A DNA stretch of 49,426 bases, taken from positions 1 to 49,426 of the forward strand of contig NZ_SKFG01000038.1 in NCBI RefSeq assembly GCF_004344915.1, given 5' to 3'. This DNA is from Paenibacillus albiflavus. Lineage in GTDB: Bacteria; Bacillota; Bacilli; Paenibacillales; NBRC-103111. This document shows positions 16,448 through 26,638 of the stretch, piece by piece (the first letter of the stretch is position 1; every line of letters starts with the position of its first letter). Position numbers and translations under genes: made by a program. The notes beneath the pieces were generated by a model. That model was not told the DNA's origin. It searched no databases and saw only the letters and a program-made list of their open reading frames with translations.

Positions 16448-17233
16448 GTGAATAACGATATCTACAATCATTTCCATCCGGATGAGCGGCATTTTGTTGA
16501 TCGTGCGGCAGATTTAGTCGCGCAAGCTGCTTATGGTCACGCAGTCAAAAAAACGGATTTTCTCGATCCAAGACAAGCCTTCATTCTAACGACGCTTGTT
16601 AATCGAGAGCCTGATGTTCAGTGCCGATTTGATGGAGGCTATGCAGAAGCAGAACGTAAACGGGCGATCATTGCTCCTGATTATGCCTATTTGGACGATG
16701 AAGACATCGGAATTGAAGTTCTGTCGATTACATCAGCTGACAGTAAATTTGATAGCCTTGCGCATGGTGATTTCTTAGGAGCATTACTTGGTCTTGGCAT
16801 GAAGAGAGATAAGGTAGGCGATATTCACGTTGGTGATTCGACCTGCCATGTTCTCATTGCATCTGAGGCTATCAATTACATGCATCTGCAATTATCACAG
16901 GTACATAGAGCACATGTGCAGACGGAAGTCTTGCCGCTATCTATGCTTCAATGTGTTAGTCCTAAGCTGGAAGAGTCCAGCTTTACTGTCGCTTCACTTC
17001 GTCTGGATGGTATCGTTGGCGATGCTTTTCGCTTATCAAGAGCGAAAGCACTTATTCCGATTCAAGCAGGTCGTTGCCGTGTTAATTGGAAGCCAGAGCT
17101 AAGTCCAAGCAAGGAGCTCAAAGCTGGGGATGTCGTATCCATGCAAGGATTTGGTCGATTCAAGCTGCTAGAAGTAGAGGGATTGACGAAAAAAGGAAGA
17201 ATTCGCGTGACAATAGGGAAGTATTCGTCTTAA
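16448..17233 (+). CDS. ylmH: YlmH, S4-domain RNA-binding protein
   Basis: RNA-binding protein of the YlmH family. The C-terminal S4 domain covers about residues 180-260 (LRLDGIVGDAFRLSRAKALI, then KAGDVVSMQGFGRFKLLEVE). Homologues are linked to division in cyanobacteria and pneumococci and to ribosome rescue in B. subtilis. GTG at 16448 (MNNDIYNHFHPDERHF) is chosen because TAGGTGGGAC precedes it; the frame extends upstream without a site. The protein is 261 residues. A 223-nt spacer with a two-hairpin repeat separates it from divIVA. Confidence 0.9.
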   Translation: MNNDIYNHFHPDERHFVDRAADLVAQAAYGHAVKKTDFLDPRQAFILTTLVNREPDVQCRFDGGYAEAERKRAIIAPDYAYLDDEDIGIEVLSITSADSKFDSLAHGDFLGALLGLGMKRDKVGDIHVGDSTCHVLIASEAINYMHLQLSQVHRAHVQTEVLPLSMLQCVSPKLEESSFTVASLRLDGIVGDAFRLSRAKALIPIQAGRCRVNWKPELSPSKELKAGDVVSMQGFGRFKLLEVEGLTKKGRIRVTIGKYSS

Positions 17234-17320
17234 TTTATTTTAATTCTGGTTATATAAAAGGATTTTATTCATTTCTGTCGAATTTTTAACCGATAGATAT
17301 TATACTGTTTCTTCTAAATG

Positions 17321-17410
17321 TATTACAGAATTTATAACATGCGTGTCATGAAATTCTGAGTAATACCTTAAGAAACGCATCCGTCCTTTTAGACGGTGAA
17401 ACCGTTTCTT
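17321..17410 (+). repeat. Two-hairpin repeat element, copy upstream of divIVA
   Basis: Hairpin 1 covers 17321-17365: TATTAC/GTAATA outside, AGAATTT/AAATTCT and CATG/CATG inside. Hairpin 2 covers 17370-17410: AAGAAACG/CGTTTCTT outside, CCGTC/GACGG inside. CCTT joins them. A 90-nt relative lies inverted at 21085-21174; the core GTAATACCTT plus AGAAACGCATCCGTCCTT has one difference between copies. It ends 46 nt before the divIVA start and lacks a T tract, so it is not an ordinary terminator. Confidence 0.8.
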
Positions 17411-17456
17411 CTCGGAATAGTTAATTTGGGAGTTTTATTATGCAGGAGGTGCACCG

Positions 17457-17942
17457 ATGTCGTTAACACCATTAGATATTCATAATAAAGAATTTGCAAG
17501 ATCCTTTAGAGGCTATGATGAAGATGAAGTTAATGAATTTCTGGATCAGGTTATTAAGGATTATGAAACACTAATTCGAGAAAATAAAGAATTGCAGACG
17601 CAGCTCATCTCAGTAGAAGAGCGTCTTGGACATTTTGCTAACATTGAAGAGACGTTAAGCAAAACCATTATTGTCGCTCAAGAAGCAGCGGATGAAGTAA
17701 AAAACAATTCGAAGAAGGAAGCGCAGCTTATCATTAAAGAAGCCGAGAAGAACGCTGATCGTATCATTAATGATGCTTTAGCTAAATCACGTAAGGTTGC
17801 AGTTGAGACGGAGGAACTGAAGAAGCAAGCATCCATCTTCCGTATGAGATTCCGTACGCTGCTAGAAGCTCAGATGGAGATTATCGGAAGCGAAAGCTGG
17901 AATTCTTTTGAAGAAGCTGCAGCAACACGTGAGGAAATCTAG
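17457..17942 (+). CDS. divIVA: DivIVA septum/pole-marking protein
   Basis: Coiled-coil protein that senses negative membrane curvature and marks division sites and poles; in spore formers it also helps anchor the chromosome during sporulation. The N-terminal membrane-binding domain reads MSLTPLDIHNKEFARSFRGY with the family FRGYDEDEVNEFLD. A long coiled coil runs from about residue 35 to 140. The 161-residue length is typical. ATG after GCAGGAGGTG. It closes the pgeF-divIVA series; ileS follows with its own promoter and T-box. Confidence 0.96.
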   Translation: MSLTPLDIHNKEFARSFRGYDEDEVNEFLDQVIKDYETLIRENKELQTQLISVEERLGHFANIEETLSKTIIVAQEAADEVKNNSKKEAQLIIKEAEKNADRIINDALAKSRKVAVETEELKKQASIFRMRFRTLLEAQMEIIGSESWNSFEEAAATREEI

Positions 17943-17948
17943 TCTTTA

Positions 17949-17977
17949 TTGACTATGCATGTGTAATTCGTTATACT
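17949..17977 (+). promoter_or_regulatory. Promoter of the ileS T-box transcript
   Basis: TTGACT (17949-17954), 17-nt spacer, TATACT (17972-17977), immediately upstream of the T-box leader. Confidence 0.75.
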
Positions 17978-17984
17978 CCTGTTT

Positions 17985-18272
17985 AGTTGAACTTCTCACA
18001 AAGCGTTGACTGGAACGAGTATTCTGTATCAAGCAATGTCAGCGAGTTAGGATATTGGTGTGAGCCTAACCTTTGCCTCAGATGAAAATCCTCCAGGAGC
18101 ATCTCTTGAAACGTACAGTAGGGAGAATCGGGTAATTCCGTTATCAATTATGAGGTGGAAACGAAATTTAGCTGCTGTTCTGATCAAGGACTGCAAAGCT
18201 TTATCGTTTTTTAACTAGGGTGGTACCGCGAGCTAACTTCTCGTCCCTTTGGGATGTAGAAGTTTTTTTGTT
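17985..18272 (+). ncRNA. T-box leader of ileS (tRNA-Ile sensing)
   Basis: Leader RNA that senses uncharged tRNA-Ile and lets transcription continue into ileS when charging is low. The T-box AGGGTGGTACCGCG at 18217-18230 is canonical. The terminator stem AACTTCT (18235-18241)/AGAAGTT (18258-18264) followed by T7 is clear. The upstream 230 nt holds stem I and the stem II/III region. The Ile specifier codon was not assigned by folding; its identity is inferred from the downstream gene. Confidence 0.92.
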
Positions 18273-18308
18273 TTTGTAAAAGCTTATTGATTAAGGAGTG
18301 GACGAGTA

Positions 18309-21077
18309 ATGGAGTATGGTAAAACACTGAACCTGCCTGTAACAGATTTCCCGATGCGTGGTAATTTGCCGCAGGCTGAGCCCAAAATGCAAGCATGGTG
18401 GGATGAAATCGACATTTATAAGCTTGTACAGGAAAGTCGTAAAGGCAAACCTAAATACATCTTGCATGATGGTCCTCCATATGCGAATGGGAACATTCAT
18501 ATCGGTCATGCGATGAACAAAATTTTGAAGGATTTTATCGTTCGCTATAAATCCATGATGGGTTATGATGCACCGTATATTCCAGGCTGGGATACGCATG
18601 GTTTGCCAATTGAACAAGCGATTGCGAATTCAGGCAAAGTGGATCGCAAGCAAATGAGTGTTGCTGAATTCCGTGAATATTGCAAAGCGTATGCACTAGA
18701 TTGGATTGCCAAGCAGAAGGAGCAATTCCAGCGTCTTAGTGTTCGTGGAGATTGGGAGAATCCTTATATCACCCTTCTACCAGAGTACGAAGCACAGCAA
18801 GTGCGCGTATTTGGTGAAATGGTACGCAAAGGATACATTTACAAAGGTCTTAAGCCTGTATATTGGTCACCTTCATCTGAAAGTGCGCTTGCAGAAGCTG
18901 AAATCGAATATCGTGAGAAAACATCCTCATCTATTTATGTTGCGTTTGATGTACGCGATGGTAAAGGCAAGCTTCCAGAAGATGCTGCAATTATTATCTG
19001 GACAACGACACCTTGGACATTGCCAGCTAACTTAGGCATCTCGGTACACCCTGAATTTGACTATGTGGTTGCTCAGGTCGGAGCTAAGAAATTTGTTGTA
19101 GCAGAAGGCTTATTAGCCGCTGTGACGAAACAATTGAATTGGGAAGACGTGACAGTCTTATCGAAGGTTAAGGGAGCGGAGCTGGAGTATATCACTTGTA
19201 AACACCCGTTCTATGATCGTGATTCGCTAGTGATGACTGGTGAGCATGTAACGCTTGATGCAGGTACGGGTTGTGTTCATACTGCACCTGGTCATGGTGA
19301 AGATGACTTTGTGATCGGGCAGCGCTATAAATTAGGCGTATTATGTCCTGTTGATGACCAAGGTCATATGACAAGTGAAGCACCTGGATTTGAAGGTGTG
19401 TTCTACGAGAAAGCGAATAAACAAATTATTGAAGCATTGACTGAGTCGGGGCACTTGCTTGCTCTTTCACAAATGCAGCACCAATATCCGCATGACTGGA
19501 GAACGAAGAAGCCTGTTATTTATCGTGCAACTGAACAATGGTTTGCTTCCATTGATAAGTTCCGCGGCCAAATGCTTGAGCAAATCAAGGAAGTCAAGTG
19601 GACACCTGAATGGGGCGAAACGCGTCTACACAACATGATTGCCGACCGTGGAGATTGGTGTATTTCAAGACAACGTGTATGGGGTGTACCGATTCCAATT
19701 GTGTATTGCAGAAAATGTAATCACCCGCTCGTTAATGAAGCAACGATTGAGCATACTGCTAACTTGTTTGCTGAAGAGGGCTCTAACGCTTGGTTCATCC
19801 GTAATGAGAAGGATTTATTGCCAGAAGGAACAGTGTGCTCGGAATGTGGTCACGACGAGTTCCGCAAGGAAACGGATATTATGGACGTTTGGTTCGATTC
19901 TGGTTCCTCGCATTATGGCGTACTGAAGGCTCACCCAGAATTGCAATGGCCTGCAGATTTATATCTGGAAGGTTCTGACCAATACCGTGGTTGGTTTAAT
20001 TCATCGTTAATTACAGGTGTAGCTGTAGAAGGCTCAGCTCCTTATAAAGCGGTTCTGTCACATGGCTTCACACTCGATGGAGAAGGCAATAAAATGTCCA
20101 AGTCAATCGGTAATACGGTTGACCCGATTAAGGTATGCGGCAATTTAGGTGCTGATATTTTACGATTATGGGTATCCTCAGTAGACTATCAGTCAGATGT
20201 TCGGATCTCAGATAATATCTTGAATCAGATTAGTGAAGGTTATCGTAAAATCCGTAATACGCTACGCTTCTTGTTAGGTAACTTAACTGGATTCAATGCG
20301 GAGACGGACAGAGTTCCTTTTGAACAAATGAATGAACTTGAGCGCTACACGACGATCCGATTGCATAAAATGACGGAGAAAGTTCTTCGTGCGTATGAGA
20401 ATTATGAATTCCACGTCGTTTATCAAGAAATTCATCGTTTCTGTGCAATTGAGATGAGCTCACTTTATATGAACGTACGTAAAGATTGTTTATATGCTGA
20501 AGGTACGAATGATGCGTCCCGTAAAGCAGCACAAACTGTTCTATACGATGTACTTTATATGATCACGCGTCTAATTGCTCCAATTCTGCCACATACAGCA
20601 GATGAAGTATGGAAATACATTCCTGGTATCGAGCTACTTAGTGTACAATTAAGTGAAATGCCGAAGCCGGAAACTGCGCTTTACGATAAACAGCTTGAAG
20701 AGAAGTGGGATCAGTTCTTAGAGGTACGTGACGAAGTGCTTAAAGCATTGGAAGAAGCGCGTAAAACGAAAGTGATAGGGGATTCGCTGCAAGCATCCGT
20801 GTGTCTATATCCAGATGCCAAGAATGCTGAATTGTTATCACAAATGGATCGACTTGATCTCCTGTTTATTGTATCCAAAGTTCATGTTCACGCGGCTGGT
20901 GACGCTGTACCTGAGAGTGCATGGAAGTCTCCTGGCATCGCAGTTGAGGTTAAAATTGCCAAAGGCGATAAATGCGAACGCTGCTGGATAGTAACTCCTG
21001 AAGTTGGACAAAATGAACAATATCCAACGCTTTGTGCAAGATGCTCGGAAGTCATTGCACATAACTATCAGGAATAG
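18309..21077 (+). CDS. ileS: Isoleucyl-tRNA synthetase
   Basis: Class I synthetase that charges tRNA-Ile and edits misactivated valine. The 922-residue protein has the HIGH motif at residues 64-67 and KMSKS at 595-599. The CP1 editing domain lies between them ([14 protein letters not shown], then [16 protein letters not shown]). The anticodon-binding domain follows, and a C-terminal zinc module (CERCWIV, then CARCSEV) closes the protein, as in the bacterial mupirocin-sensitive type. ATG after AAGGAGTGG. Regulation by the T-box upstream is evident. The inverted repeat copy begins 8 nt after the stop. Confidence 0.98.
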   Translation: MEYGKTLNLPVTDFPMRGNLPQAEPKMQAWWDEIDIYKLVQESRKGKPKYILHDGPPYANGNIHIGHAMNKILKDFIVRYKSMMGYDAPYIPGWDTHGLPIEQAIANSGKVDRKQMSVAEFREYCKAYALDWIAKQKEQFQRLSVRGDWENPYITLLPEYEAQQVRVFGEMVRKGYIYKGLKPVYWSPSSESALAEAEIEYREKTSSSIYVAFDVRDGKGKLPEDAAIIIWTTTPWTLPANLGISVHPEFDYVVAQVGAKKFVVAEGLLAAVTKQLNWEDVTVLSKVKGAELEYITCKHPFYDRDSLVMTGEHVTLDAGTGCVHTAPGHGEDDFVIGQRYKLGVLCPVDDQGHMTSEAPGFEGVFYEKANKQIIEALTESGHLLALSQMQHQYPHDWRTKKPVIYRATEQWFASIDKFRGQMLEQIKEVKWTPEWGETRLHNMIADRGDWCISRQRVWGVPIPIVYCRKCNHPLVNEATIEHTANLFAEEGSNAWFIRNEKDLLPEGTVCSECGHDEFRKETDIMDVWFDSGSSHYGVLKAHPELQWPADLYLEGSDQYRGWFNSSLITGVAVEGSAPYKAVLSHGFTLDGEGNKMSKSIGNTVDPIKVCGNLGADILRLWVSSVDYQSDVRISDNILNQISEGYRKIRNTLRFLLGNLTGFNAETDRVPFEQMNELERYTTIRLHKMTEKVLRAYENYEFHVVYQEIHRFCAIEMSSLYMNVRKDCLYAEGTNDASRKAAQTVLYDVLYMITRLIAPILPHTADEVWKYIPGIELLSVQLSEMPKPETALYDKQLEEKWDQFLEVRDEVLKALEEARKTKVIGDSLQASVCLYPDAKNAELLSQMDRLDLLFIVSKVHVHAAGDAVPESAWKSPGIAVEVKIAKGDKCERCWIVTPEVGQNEQYPTLCARCSEVIAHNYQE

Positions 21078-21084
21078 GGAACAA

Positions 21085-21174
21085 GAGAAGCGGATTCTCC
21101 ATCATTAAGGACGGATGCGTTTCTCAAGGTATTACTTAGAATTTATGACATAAAAAATATAAATTCTATAATAC
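21085..21174 (-). repeat. Two-hairpin repeat element, inverted copy downstream of ileS
   Basis: Read on the minus strand, hairpin 1 is GTATTA/TAATAC outside and AGAATTTAT/ATAAATTCT inside. Hairpin 2 is GAGAA/TTCTC outside with CG/CG next to it, and CCGTC/GATGG inside. It has the same length (90 nt) and order as the copy at 17321-17410. One base pair of the outer stem of hairpin 2 changes from A-T to G-C, keeping the pair. The two copies bracket divIVA and ileS in opposite orientation. Confidence 0.8.
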
Positions 21175-21182
21175 AAATAAAA

Positions 21183-21212
21183 AACGAGCTATACCTTAGG
21201 GAATAGCTCGTT
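21183..21212 (-). terminator. Terminator of yteA
   Basis: Stem AACGAGCTAT/ATAGCTCGTT, with T6 after it on the minus strand. It also lies in position to stop ileS transcription. Confidence 0.85.
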
Positions 21213-21229
21213 TCCTAATTAAACTAATC

Positions 21230-21958
21230 TTATTCCATTTCCATTTGATCTGGTTCGAGGAGCGGGTCGCCTTCTCCGTTATGCATATAATCATAATATT
21301 TCTTGTTGCGGATGACGGTTAATTGTTTACCGTACATATCGGTTGCAAGGAAGCTTTCGAAGGATTCGACGAAACCGTCATTCTCATCCGCCTCAGTAGA
21401 CATTTCGTCGTAGCTAGTAACTTCACGATTATCTGACATAGCAGGGGTGTTCGATGTGCCCCAGCTTTCAACAATCTGCCAGGTGTCCTCACTGTCAAAG
21501 GCATTCAGCTCTGGCGATTCATCCAAACCAACTCTTCCATAAGAAATACCTGTCACTTGTTCTTCAACGGGTCTTCGATCAGAAGTTATTCGGCTTAGGG
21601 TATGTTCCTTACAATATAATGTGGTTGGGATTGCTTGCAATCGTTCAAAGGAGATTGGTTTCTTGCAGGTTAAACAAATTCCATAAGTTCCTTGATTTAT
21701 GGCTGAAAGTGCTTTATCAATTTCTTCCATATGCATCTCAGCATTCTCATTCAAAGCAATATCTTTCTCACGTTCGTAAGTTTCGGTGGCGATATCGCCC
21801 GGATGATTATCGTATGCAGAAAGTTCACCTATATTATCACGTAGTGAGGTGGATAATCCAAATGATTGATTATTGCGAGCGCGATTTTCAAAATCTTGTT
21901 GTTCATTTAAGAGCCAATTGCGCAGCTCTAGGAGCTCTTGATCCGTTAAATGTTGCAT
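21230..21958 (-). CDS. yteA: TraR/DksA-type zinc-finger protein YteA
   Basis: DksA/TraR-like protein of the YteA type found in Bacillaceae and Paenibacillus. The 242-residue protein has an N-terminal coiled-coil-forming region (LTDQELLELRNWLLNEQQDF, then DIATETYEREKDIALNENAE). A zinc finger follows with C95, C98, C116 and H119 (the Cys-Lys-Glu-His ending is usual in this family). An acidic C-terminal half of unknown fold ends the protein. Its target is unknown; a modulatory role at RNA polymerase is an inference from DksA. It is monocistronic and divergent from lspA. Confidence 0.85.
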   Translation of the reverse strand: MQHLTDQELLELRNWLLNEQQDFENRARNNQSFGLSTSLRDNIGELSAYDNHPGDIATETYEREKDIALNENAEMHMEEIDKALSAINQGTYGICLTCKKPISFERLQAIPTTLYCKEHTLSRITSDRRPVEEQVTGISYGRVGLDESPELNAFDSEDTWQIVESWGTSNTPAMSDNREVTSYDEMSTEADENDGFVESFESFLATDMYGKQLTVIRNKKYYDYMHNGEGDPLLEPDQMEME

Positions 21959-22054
21959 AATATTGTTGTGCAGCTCCCTTCTTTTGATGTAACCTTATAA
22001 GTATTGTGGTCTTCACCGTTTCATTTTAGTATGGTAAATAAGGGGGCGCCTATT

Positions 22055-22585
22055 TTGCTTATTTATTTCGTGATCGCAGCCATTGTCATTATTATTGACC
22101 AGCTATCCAAGTGGTTAGTGCGTGAATATATGACATTGGATGAATCCATTTCCGTTCTGGGTGATCAGTTCTTTCAATTGACTTCCCATCGTAATCGCGG
22201 GGCTGCATTTGGCATATTGCAGGATCAACGCTGGTTTTTTATCACGATTACAATTGTTGTAATCGTTGGGATCATTATTTTCCTGTACCGAACAATACGA
22301 TCAGGCAAGCGCTTGCTCCCTATTGCCTTAAGCTTGATTCTTGGTGGAGCAAGTGGGAACTTTATCGATCGATTGCTAGCAGGAGAGGTTACTGATTTTT
22401 TCCATTTCACGTTTATTTTTGATTTGCTTGGCAAGCATGTGAATTATGAATTTGCGATTTTTAATGTCGCGGACTGTGCAATTGTGGTGGGTGGTATCCT
22501 GTTTGTGCTGGATACGCTGCTCGCATGGAGGCAAGAAAGTAAAGAAAACAGACAGCAAGAAGCTAGAAGGAGCGAGAATGAATAA
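22055..22585 (+). CDS. lspA: Lipoprotein signal peptidase LspA
   Basis: Membrane aspartic peptidase that cleaves lipoprotein signal peptides after lipidation. TTG at 22055 (MLIYFVIAAIVIIIDQLSKW) is chosen since GGGGG lies upstream; earlier in-frame ATGs at 22004 and 22031 lack sites and would add a non-family extension. The 176-residue protein has four membrane helices and the family blocks DQLSKW, NRGAAFGI, GGASGNFIDRL (Asp105) and FNVADCAIVVGG (Asp140), the two catalytic aspartates. Its 3' end overlaps the next gene by 8 nt. Confidence 0.94.
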   Translation: MLIYFVIAAIVIIIDQLSKWLVREYMTLDESISVLGDQFFQLTSHRNRGAAFGILQDQRWFFITITIVVIVGIIIFLYRTIRSGKRLLPIALSLILGGASGNFIDRLLAGEVTDFFHFTFIFDLLGKHVNYEFAIFNVADCAIVVGGILFVLDTLLAWRQESKENRQQEARRSENE

Positions 22586-23558
22586 TTCAATCAATCCAGA
22601 TATTCATGATGATATGTATGAAGAAGTGAATGAAGAGTCATCGCAGCAATGGATCATTGAAGAGTCAGCGGCAGGAGAACGGATGGACAAGTTCTTGGCT
22701 GAAAGCTTGGATGATGTGTCCAGAACTCAGGTTCAGCTATGGATAAAAGACGGGCATGTGAAGGTTAACGGGAAAGTGGTTAAGCCTAATCTTAAGTTAG
22801 CCGAAGGTGATCAGGTTGCACTCCGTATTCCTGATCCTGAGCCTACGGATATTAGGCCTGAAGCAATTCCAATTGAAGTCGTCTACGAGGATGAAGATGT
22901 GATTGTTGTCAATAAACAACGTGGTCTAGTTGTGCACCCGGCAGTTGGTCATCACAGTGGAACGTTAGTGAATGCTCTGTTATATCATTGTAAAGATTTA
23001 TCAGGAATTAATGGTATTATGCGACCTGGAATTGTGCATCGTATTGACAAGGATACTTCGGGTCTCATAATTGCCGCGAAGAATGACAAGGCGCATGCTC
23101 ATTTAGCAGCGCAGTTCAAGGATCATTCGATTACACGCAAGTATATTGCGCTTGTTCAGGGGAATCTTGCCCATGAGCAGGGGACCATAGATGCGCCTAT
23201 CGGTCGCGATCCGAATGATCGCAAGCTATTTATGGTTACAGAGCGAAATGCCAAACATGCAGTGACCCATTTTTCTGTGATTGAGCGATTTGGAGATTGT
23301 ACGCTTGTAGAGCTTAAGCTTGAGACTGGACGTACGCACCAAATTCGTGTGCACATGAAATTCATCGGGCATGCTTTAGTTGGGGACCCATCCTATGGTC
23401 GTACCAAGAGTGTTCAGCGCATAACGATGGAAGGCGGACAAGCTCTGCATGCGGCTGTTCTAGGATTTATTCATCCGCGTACTGAAGAATACATGCATTT
23501 TGAAGCTCCTATTCCTGAAGACATGGATAAGCTGCTCGAGTCTTTAAGATTACGATGA
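22578..23558 (+). CDS. RluD-family pseudouridine synthase (YlyB-like)
   Basis: Ribosomal large-subunit pseudouridine synthase of the RluA/RluD family. ATG at 22578 (MNNSINPDIHDD) follows GAAGGAGCGAG inside lspA; the frame is open further upstream in lspA but without a site. The 326-residue protein has an acidic N-terminus, an S4 domain (RMDKFLAESLDDVSRTQVQL) and the synthase domain with HRIDKDTSGL and catalytic Asp157, then GRTHQIRVHM. lspA-rluD-pyr is the B. subtilis order too. The exact rRNA target is not determined by sequence. Confidence 0.92.
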   Translation: MNNSINPDIHDDMYEEVNEESSQQWIIEESAAGERMDKFLAESLDDVSRTQVQLWIKDGHVKVNGKVVKPNLKLAEGDQVALRIPDPEPTDIRPEAIPIEVVYEDEDVIVVNKQRGLVVHPAVGHHSGTLVNALLYHCKDLSGINGIMRPGIVHRIDKDTSGLIIAAKNDKAHAHLAAQFKDHSITRKYIALVQGNLAHEQGTIDAPIGRDPNDRKLFMVTERNAKHAVTHFSVIERFGDCTLVELKLETGRTHQIRVHMKFIGHALVGDPSYGRTKSVQRITMEGGQALHAAVLGFIHPRTEEYMHFEAPIPEDMDKLLESLRLR

Positions 23559-23566
23559 TTTAAATG

Positions 23567-23595
23567 TTGACATTTGTCGCTTCAAGTGCGATAAT
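23567..23595 (+). promoter_or_regulatory. Promoter of the pyr operon
   Basis: TTGACA (23567-23572), 17-nt spacer, GATAAT (23590-23595), just after the rluD-type gene and upstream of the PyrR-binding sequence. Confidence 0.8.
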
Positions 23596-23626
23596 CTTTA
23601 ACAAATCGAATAGTACCTTTAAATTC

Positions 23627-24374
<748 letters not shown>

Positions 24375-24376
24375 CG

Positions 24377-25294
24377 ATGAGTATCGTAGAGGCGAAGTTA
24401 GGAACAGGACAGCATCTGCTAGGATTAAGAGGAATGAGTGCAGAAGAGATAACGAGCATCTTGGATCGTGCAGCATATTGGGAGAACTATCCTGAGAAGG
24501 TTGCTAAAGTGCTTAACGGAAAATTTGTAGCAAACTTATTTTTTGAGAACTCCACTCGTACACGCACATCATTCGAAATCGCAGAGAAAAGATTAGGTAC
24601 GGAAGTGATTAACTTCTCAGCGGCAGAATCATCTGTTCAGAAAGGCGAATCCATCTACGATACAGTTCGAACGGTAGAATCGATGGGCATCGATGCAGCG
24701 GTTATCAGGCTGAAGCCAATTGGTCTACTTGCCGAAATGGCAAACAAAATCAAAGTTCCACTCATTAATGCAGGAGATGGCAATAATGAGCACCCAACGC
24801 AAGCATTGCTAGACTTATATACAATGCGCAAGCATTTTGGACACATCAAAGGACTTACCGTCTCCATCGTAGGAGATATTCAGCACAGTCGCGTAGCAAG
24901 ATCTAACTTGTGGGCGCTTCAAGCGATGGGTGCACAAGTACGTCTATGCGCACCAGAAAATATGCGTGCCAAAGAATTAGAAGCTTTTGCACCCTATGTA
25001 ACGATTGAAGAAGCACTTCGCTCAGATGTCGTCATGATGCTCCGCGTACAGCTTGAACGTCATGATCAAGGTATGATCCGCTCTGCTGAAGAATATCGTG
25101 CACAGTACGGTATGACGGTAGAACGAGCAGCAAAGATGGCACCGCATGCGATTATCATGCATCCTGCACCAGTGAACCGCAATGTAGAGATTGATGATGA
25201 GCTAGTTGAGCATCCCAAGTCACATATCTTTGCTCAAATGAGTCACGGTGTACCAATTCGAATGGCTGTAGTAGAACGCGCACTTCATAACTAA
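24377..25294 (+). CDS. pyrB: Aspartate carbamoyltransferase catalytic subunit
   Basis: Condenses carbamoyl phosphate and aspartate to carbamoyl aspartate in UMP synthesis. The 305-residue protein has the carbamoyl-phosphate site FENSTRTRTSF and GDGNNEHPTQALLDLYT, and the aspartate-side MMLRVQLERH and MHPAPVNR blocks. No regulatory chain gene (pyrI) is nearby, as usual in Bacillota. It is closely packed after pyrR and before pyrC. Confidence 0.98.
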   Translation: MSIVEAKLGTGQHLLGLRGMSAEEITSILDRAAYWENYPEKVAKVLNGKFVANLFFENSTRTRTSFEIAEKRLGTEVINFSAAESSVQKGESIYDTVRTVESMGIDAAVIRLKPIGLLAEMANKIKVPLINAGDGNNEHPTQALLDLYTMRKHFGHIKGLTVSIVGDIQHSRVARSNLWALQAMGAQVRLCAPENMRAKELEAFAPYVTIEEALRSDVVMMLRVQLERHDQGMIRSAEEYRAQYGMTVERAAKMAPHAIIMHPAPVNRNVEIDDELVEHPKSHIFAQMSHGVPIRMAVVERALHN

Positions 25295-25316
25295 GACATA
25301 CAAACGGAGGGTAAGC

Positions 25317-26603
25317 ATGGGTACTTGGATCGTAAATGGAATGGTAGTCGAAGCTGATAATAAGCAAGTTATGAAACATATTTTGGTAGATGATGGAAAA
25401 ATTACTGCAATAACTTCAGATGATCGTCAATCACTTGATACAGATGGTCATGAAATTATTGACGCTGCAGGTAAGCTAGTATCGTCAGGCTTAATCGATA
25501 TGCACGTACATTTGCGAGAGCCTGGCTTTGAATATAAAGAAACAATTGCAACAGGAACAAGATCCGCAGCACGCGGAGGATTTACAACAATCGCTTGTAT
25601 GCCGAATACAAGACCGATTCTGGGCACACCAGAAACGATACAATTAGTTCTAGATAAAGCAGAGACAGAAGGCAACGGCGTACGTGTTCTACCATACGGA
25701 AGCATTACAGTGAATGAGCTTGGTCGCGAGCTTACAGATTTTATAGCGATGAAGCAAGCTGGAGCAATCGGCTTTACAGACGATGGCGTAGGTGTGCAGA
25801 ACGCCCAGATGATGAAAAATGCGATGAGCTTAGCGAAATCGCTGGACATGCCTATCATCGCACACTGTGAAGATGAGTCGCTTGTTGTAGGCGCACCTGT
25901 CGCTGAGGGGTCTTTTGCTACCAAGCATGGTCTTAAAGGGATTCCAAATGAGTCCGAGGCAATTCATGTGGGACGTGACGTTCTACTAGCTGAAGCAACA
26001 GGCGTTCACTACCATGTGTGTCATGTATCAACTGAGCAATCGGTACGACTGATTAGACAAGGTAAGGCAGTTGGTGTTCATGTGACTGGCGAAGTTTGCC
26101 CACATCACTTGATACTATCTGAGGAAGATATTCCTGAGATGGATGCTAATTGGAAAATGAATCCACCTCTTCGCTCCGCAAAAGACGTAGAAGCCATGAT
26201 TCAAGCAGTAGAGGATGGAACGATTGACATCATCGTAACGGATCATGCGCCACACAGTGAGGAAGAGAAAGCCAAAGGCATGCAGGCTGCTCCATTTGGA
26301 ATCGTGGGACTTGAAACTGCTTTTCCACTGATGTATACGAAGTTCGTTGCGACAGGTCGATGGACGCTTGCTTTCTTGCTCGATAAAATGACGGTCAAGC
26401 CTGCTGAAGTGTTCGGCTTACCTTGGGGCAAGCTTGCTGAAGGTCAAGAAGCAGATCTGACAATTATCGATTTAGAAACAGAAAAAGCCGTTCAACCAGA
26501 TGAGTTCTTAAGTAAAGGACGCAATACACCATTCACAGGTTGGAAGCTCAAAGGTTGGCCTGCTATGACGATGGTGGGCGGTAAGGTAGTTTGGTCCGAA
26601 TAA
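25317..26603 (+). CDS. pyrC: Dihydroorotase
   Basis: Cyclises carbamoyl aspartate to dihydroorotate. The 428-residue protein is a class I amidohydrolase-fold dihydroorotase: metal ligands in DMHVHLREPGFEYKET, later HCED, HVCHVST, and the catalytic Asp in IVTDHAPHS. ATG after ACGGAGGGTAAGC. Fifth position in the pathway order is not reflected in gene order; it lies between pyrB and carA as in B. subtilis. Confidence 0.98.
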   Translation: MGTWIVNGMVVEADNKQVMKHILVDDGKITAITSDDRQSLDTDGHEIIDAAGKLVSSGLIDMHVHLREPGFEYKETIATGTRSAARGGFTTIACMPNTRPILGTPETIQLVLDKAETEGNGVRVLPYGSITVNELGRELTDFIAMKQAGAIGFTDDGVGVQNAQMMKNAMSLAKSLDMPIIAHCEDESLVVGAPVAEGSFATKHGLKGIPNESEAIHVGRDVLLAEATGVHYHVCHVSTEQSVRLIRQGKAVGVHVTGEVCPHHLILSEEDIPEMDANWKMNPPLRSAKDVEAMIQAVEDGTIDIIVTDHAPHSEEEKAKGMQAAPFGIVGLETAFPLMYTKFVATGRWTLAFLLDKMTVKPAEVFGLPWGKLAEGQEADLTIIDLETEKAVQPDEFLSKGRNTPFTGWKLKGWPAMTMVGGKVVWSE

Positions 26604-26638
26604 GTTAGGGTAGATATATAAAAGGAGCTGAAGCGAAA

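Noticed and set aside
21454-21960. 168-codon open frame on the plus strand opposite yteA
   Set aside because: It is the mirror of a clear YteA gene, has no ribosome site, and its translation looks like no protein family.
22446-22577. Extended N-terminus of the rluD-type gene inside lspA
   Set aside because: The added 44 residues are an out-of-frame reading of the lspA end; ATG 22578 has its own site.
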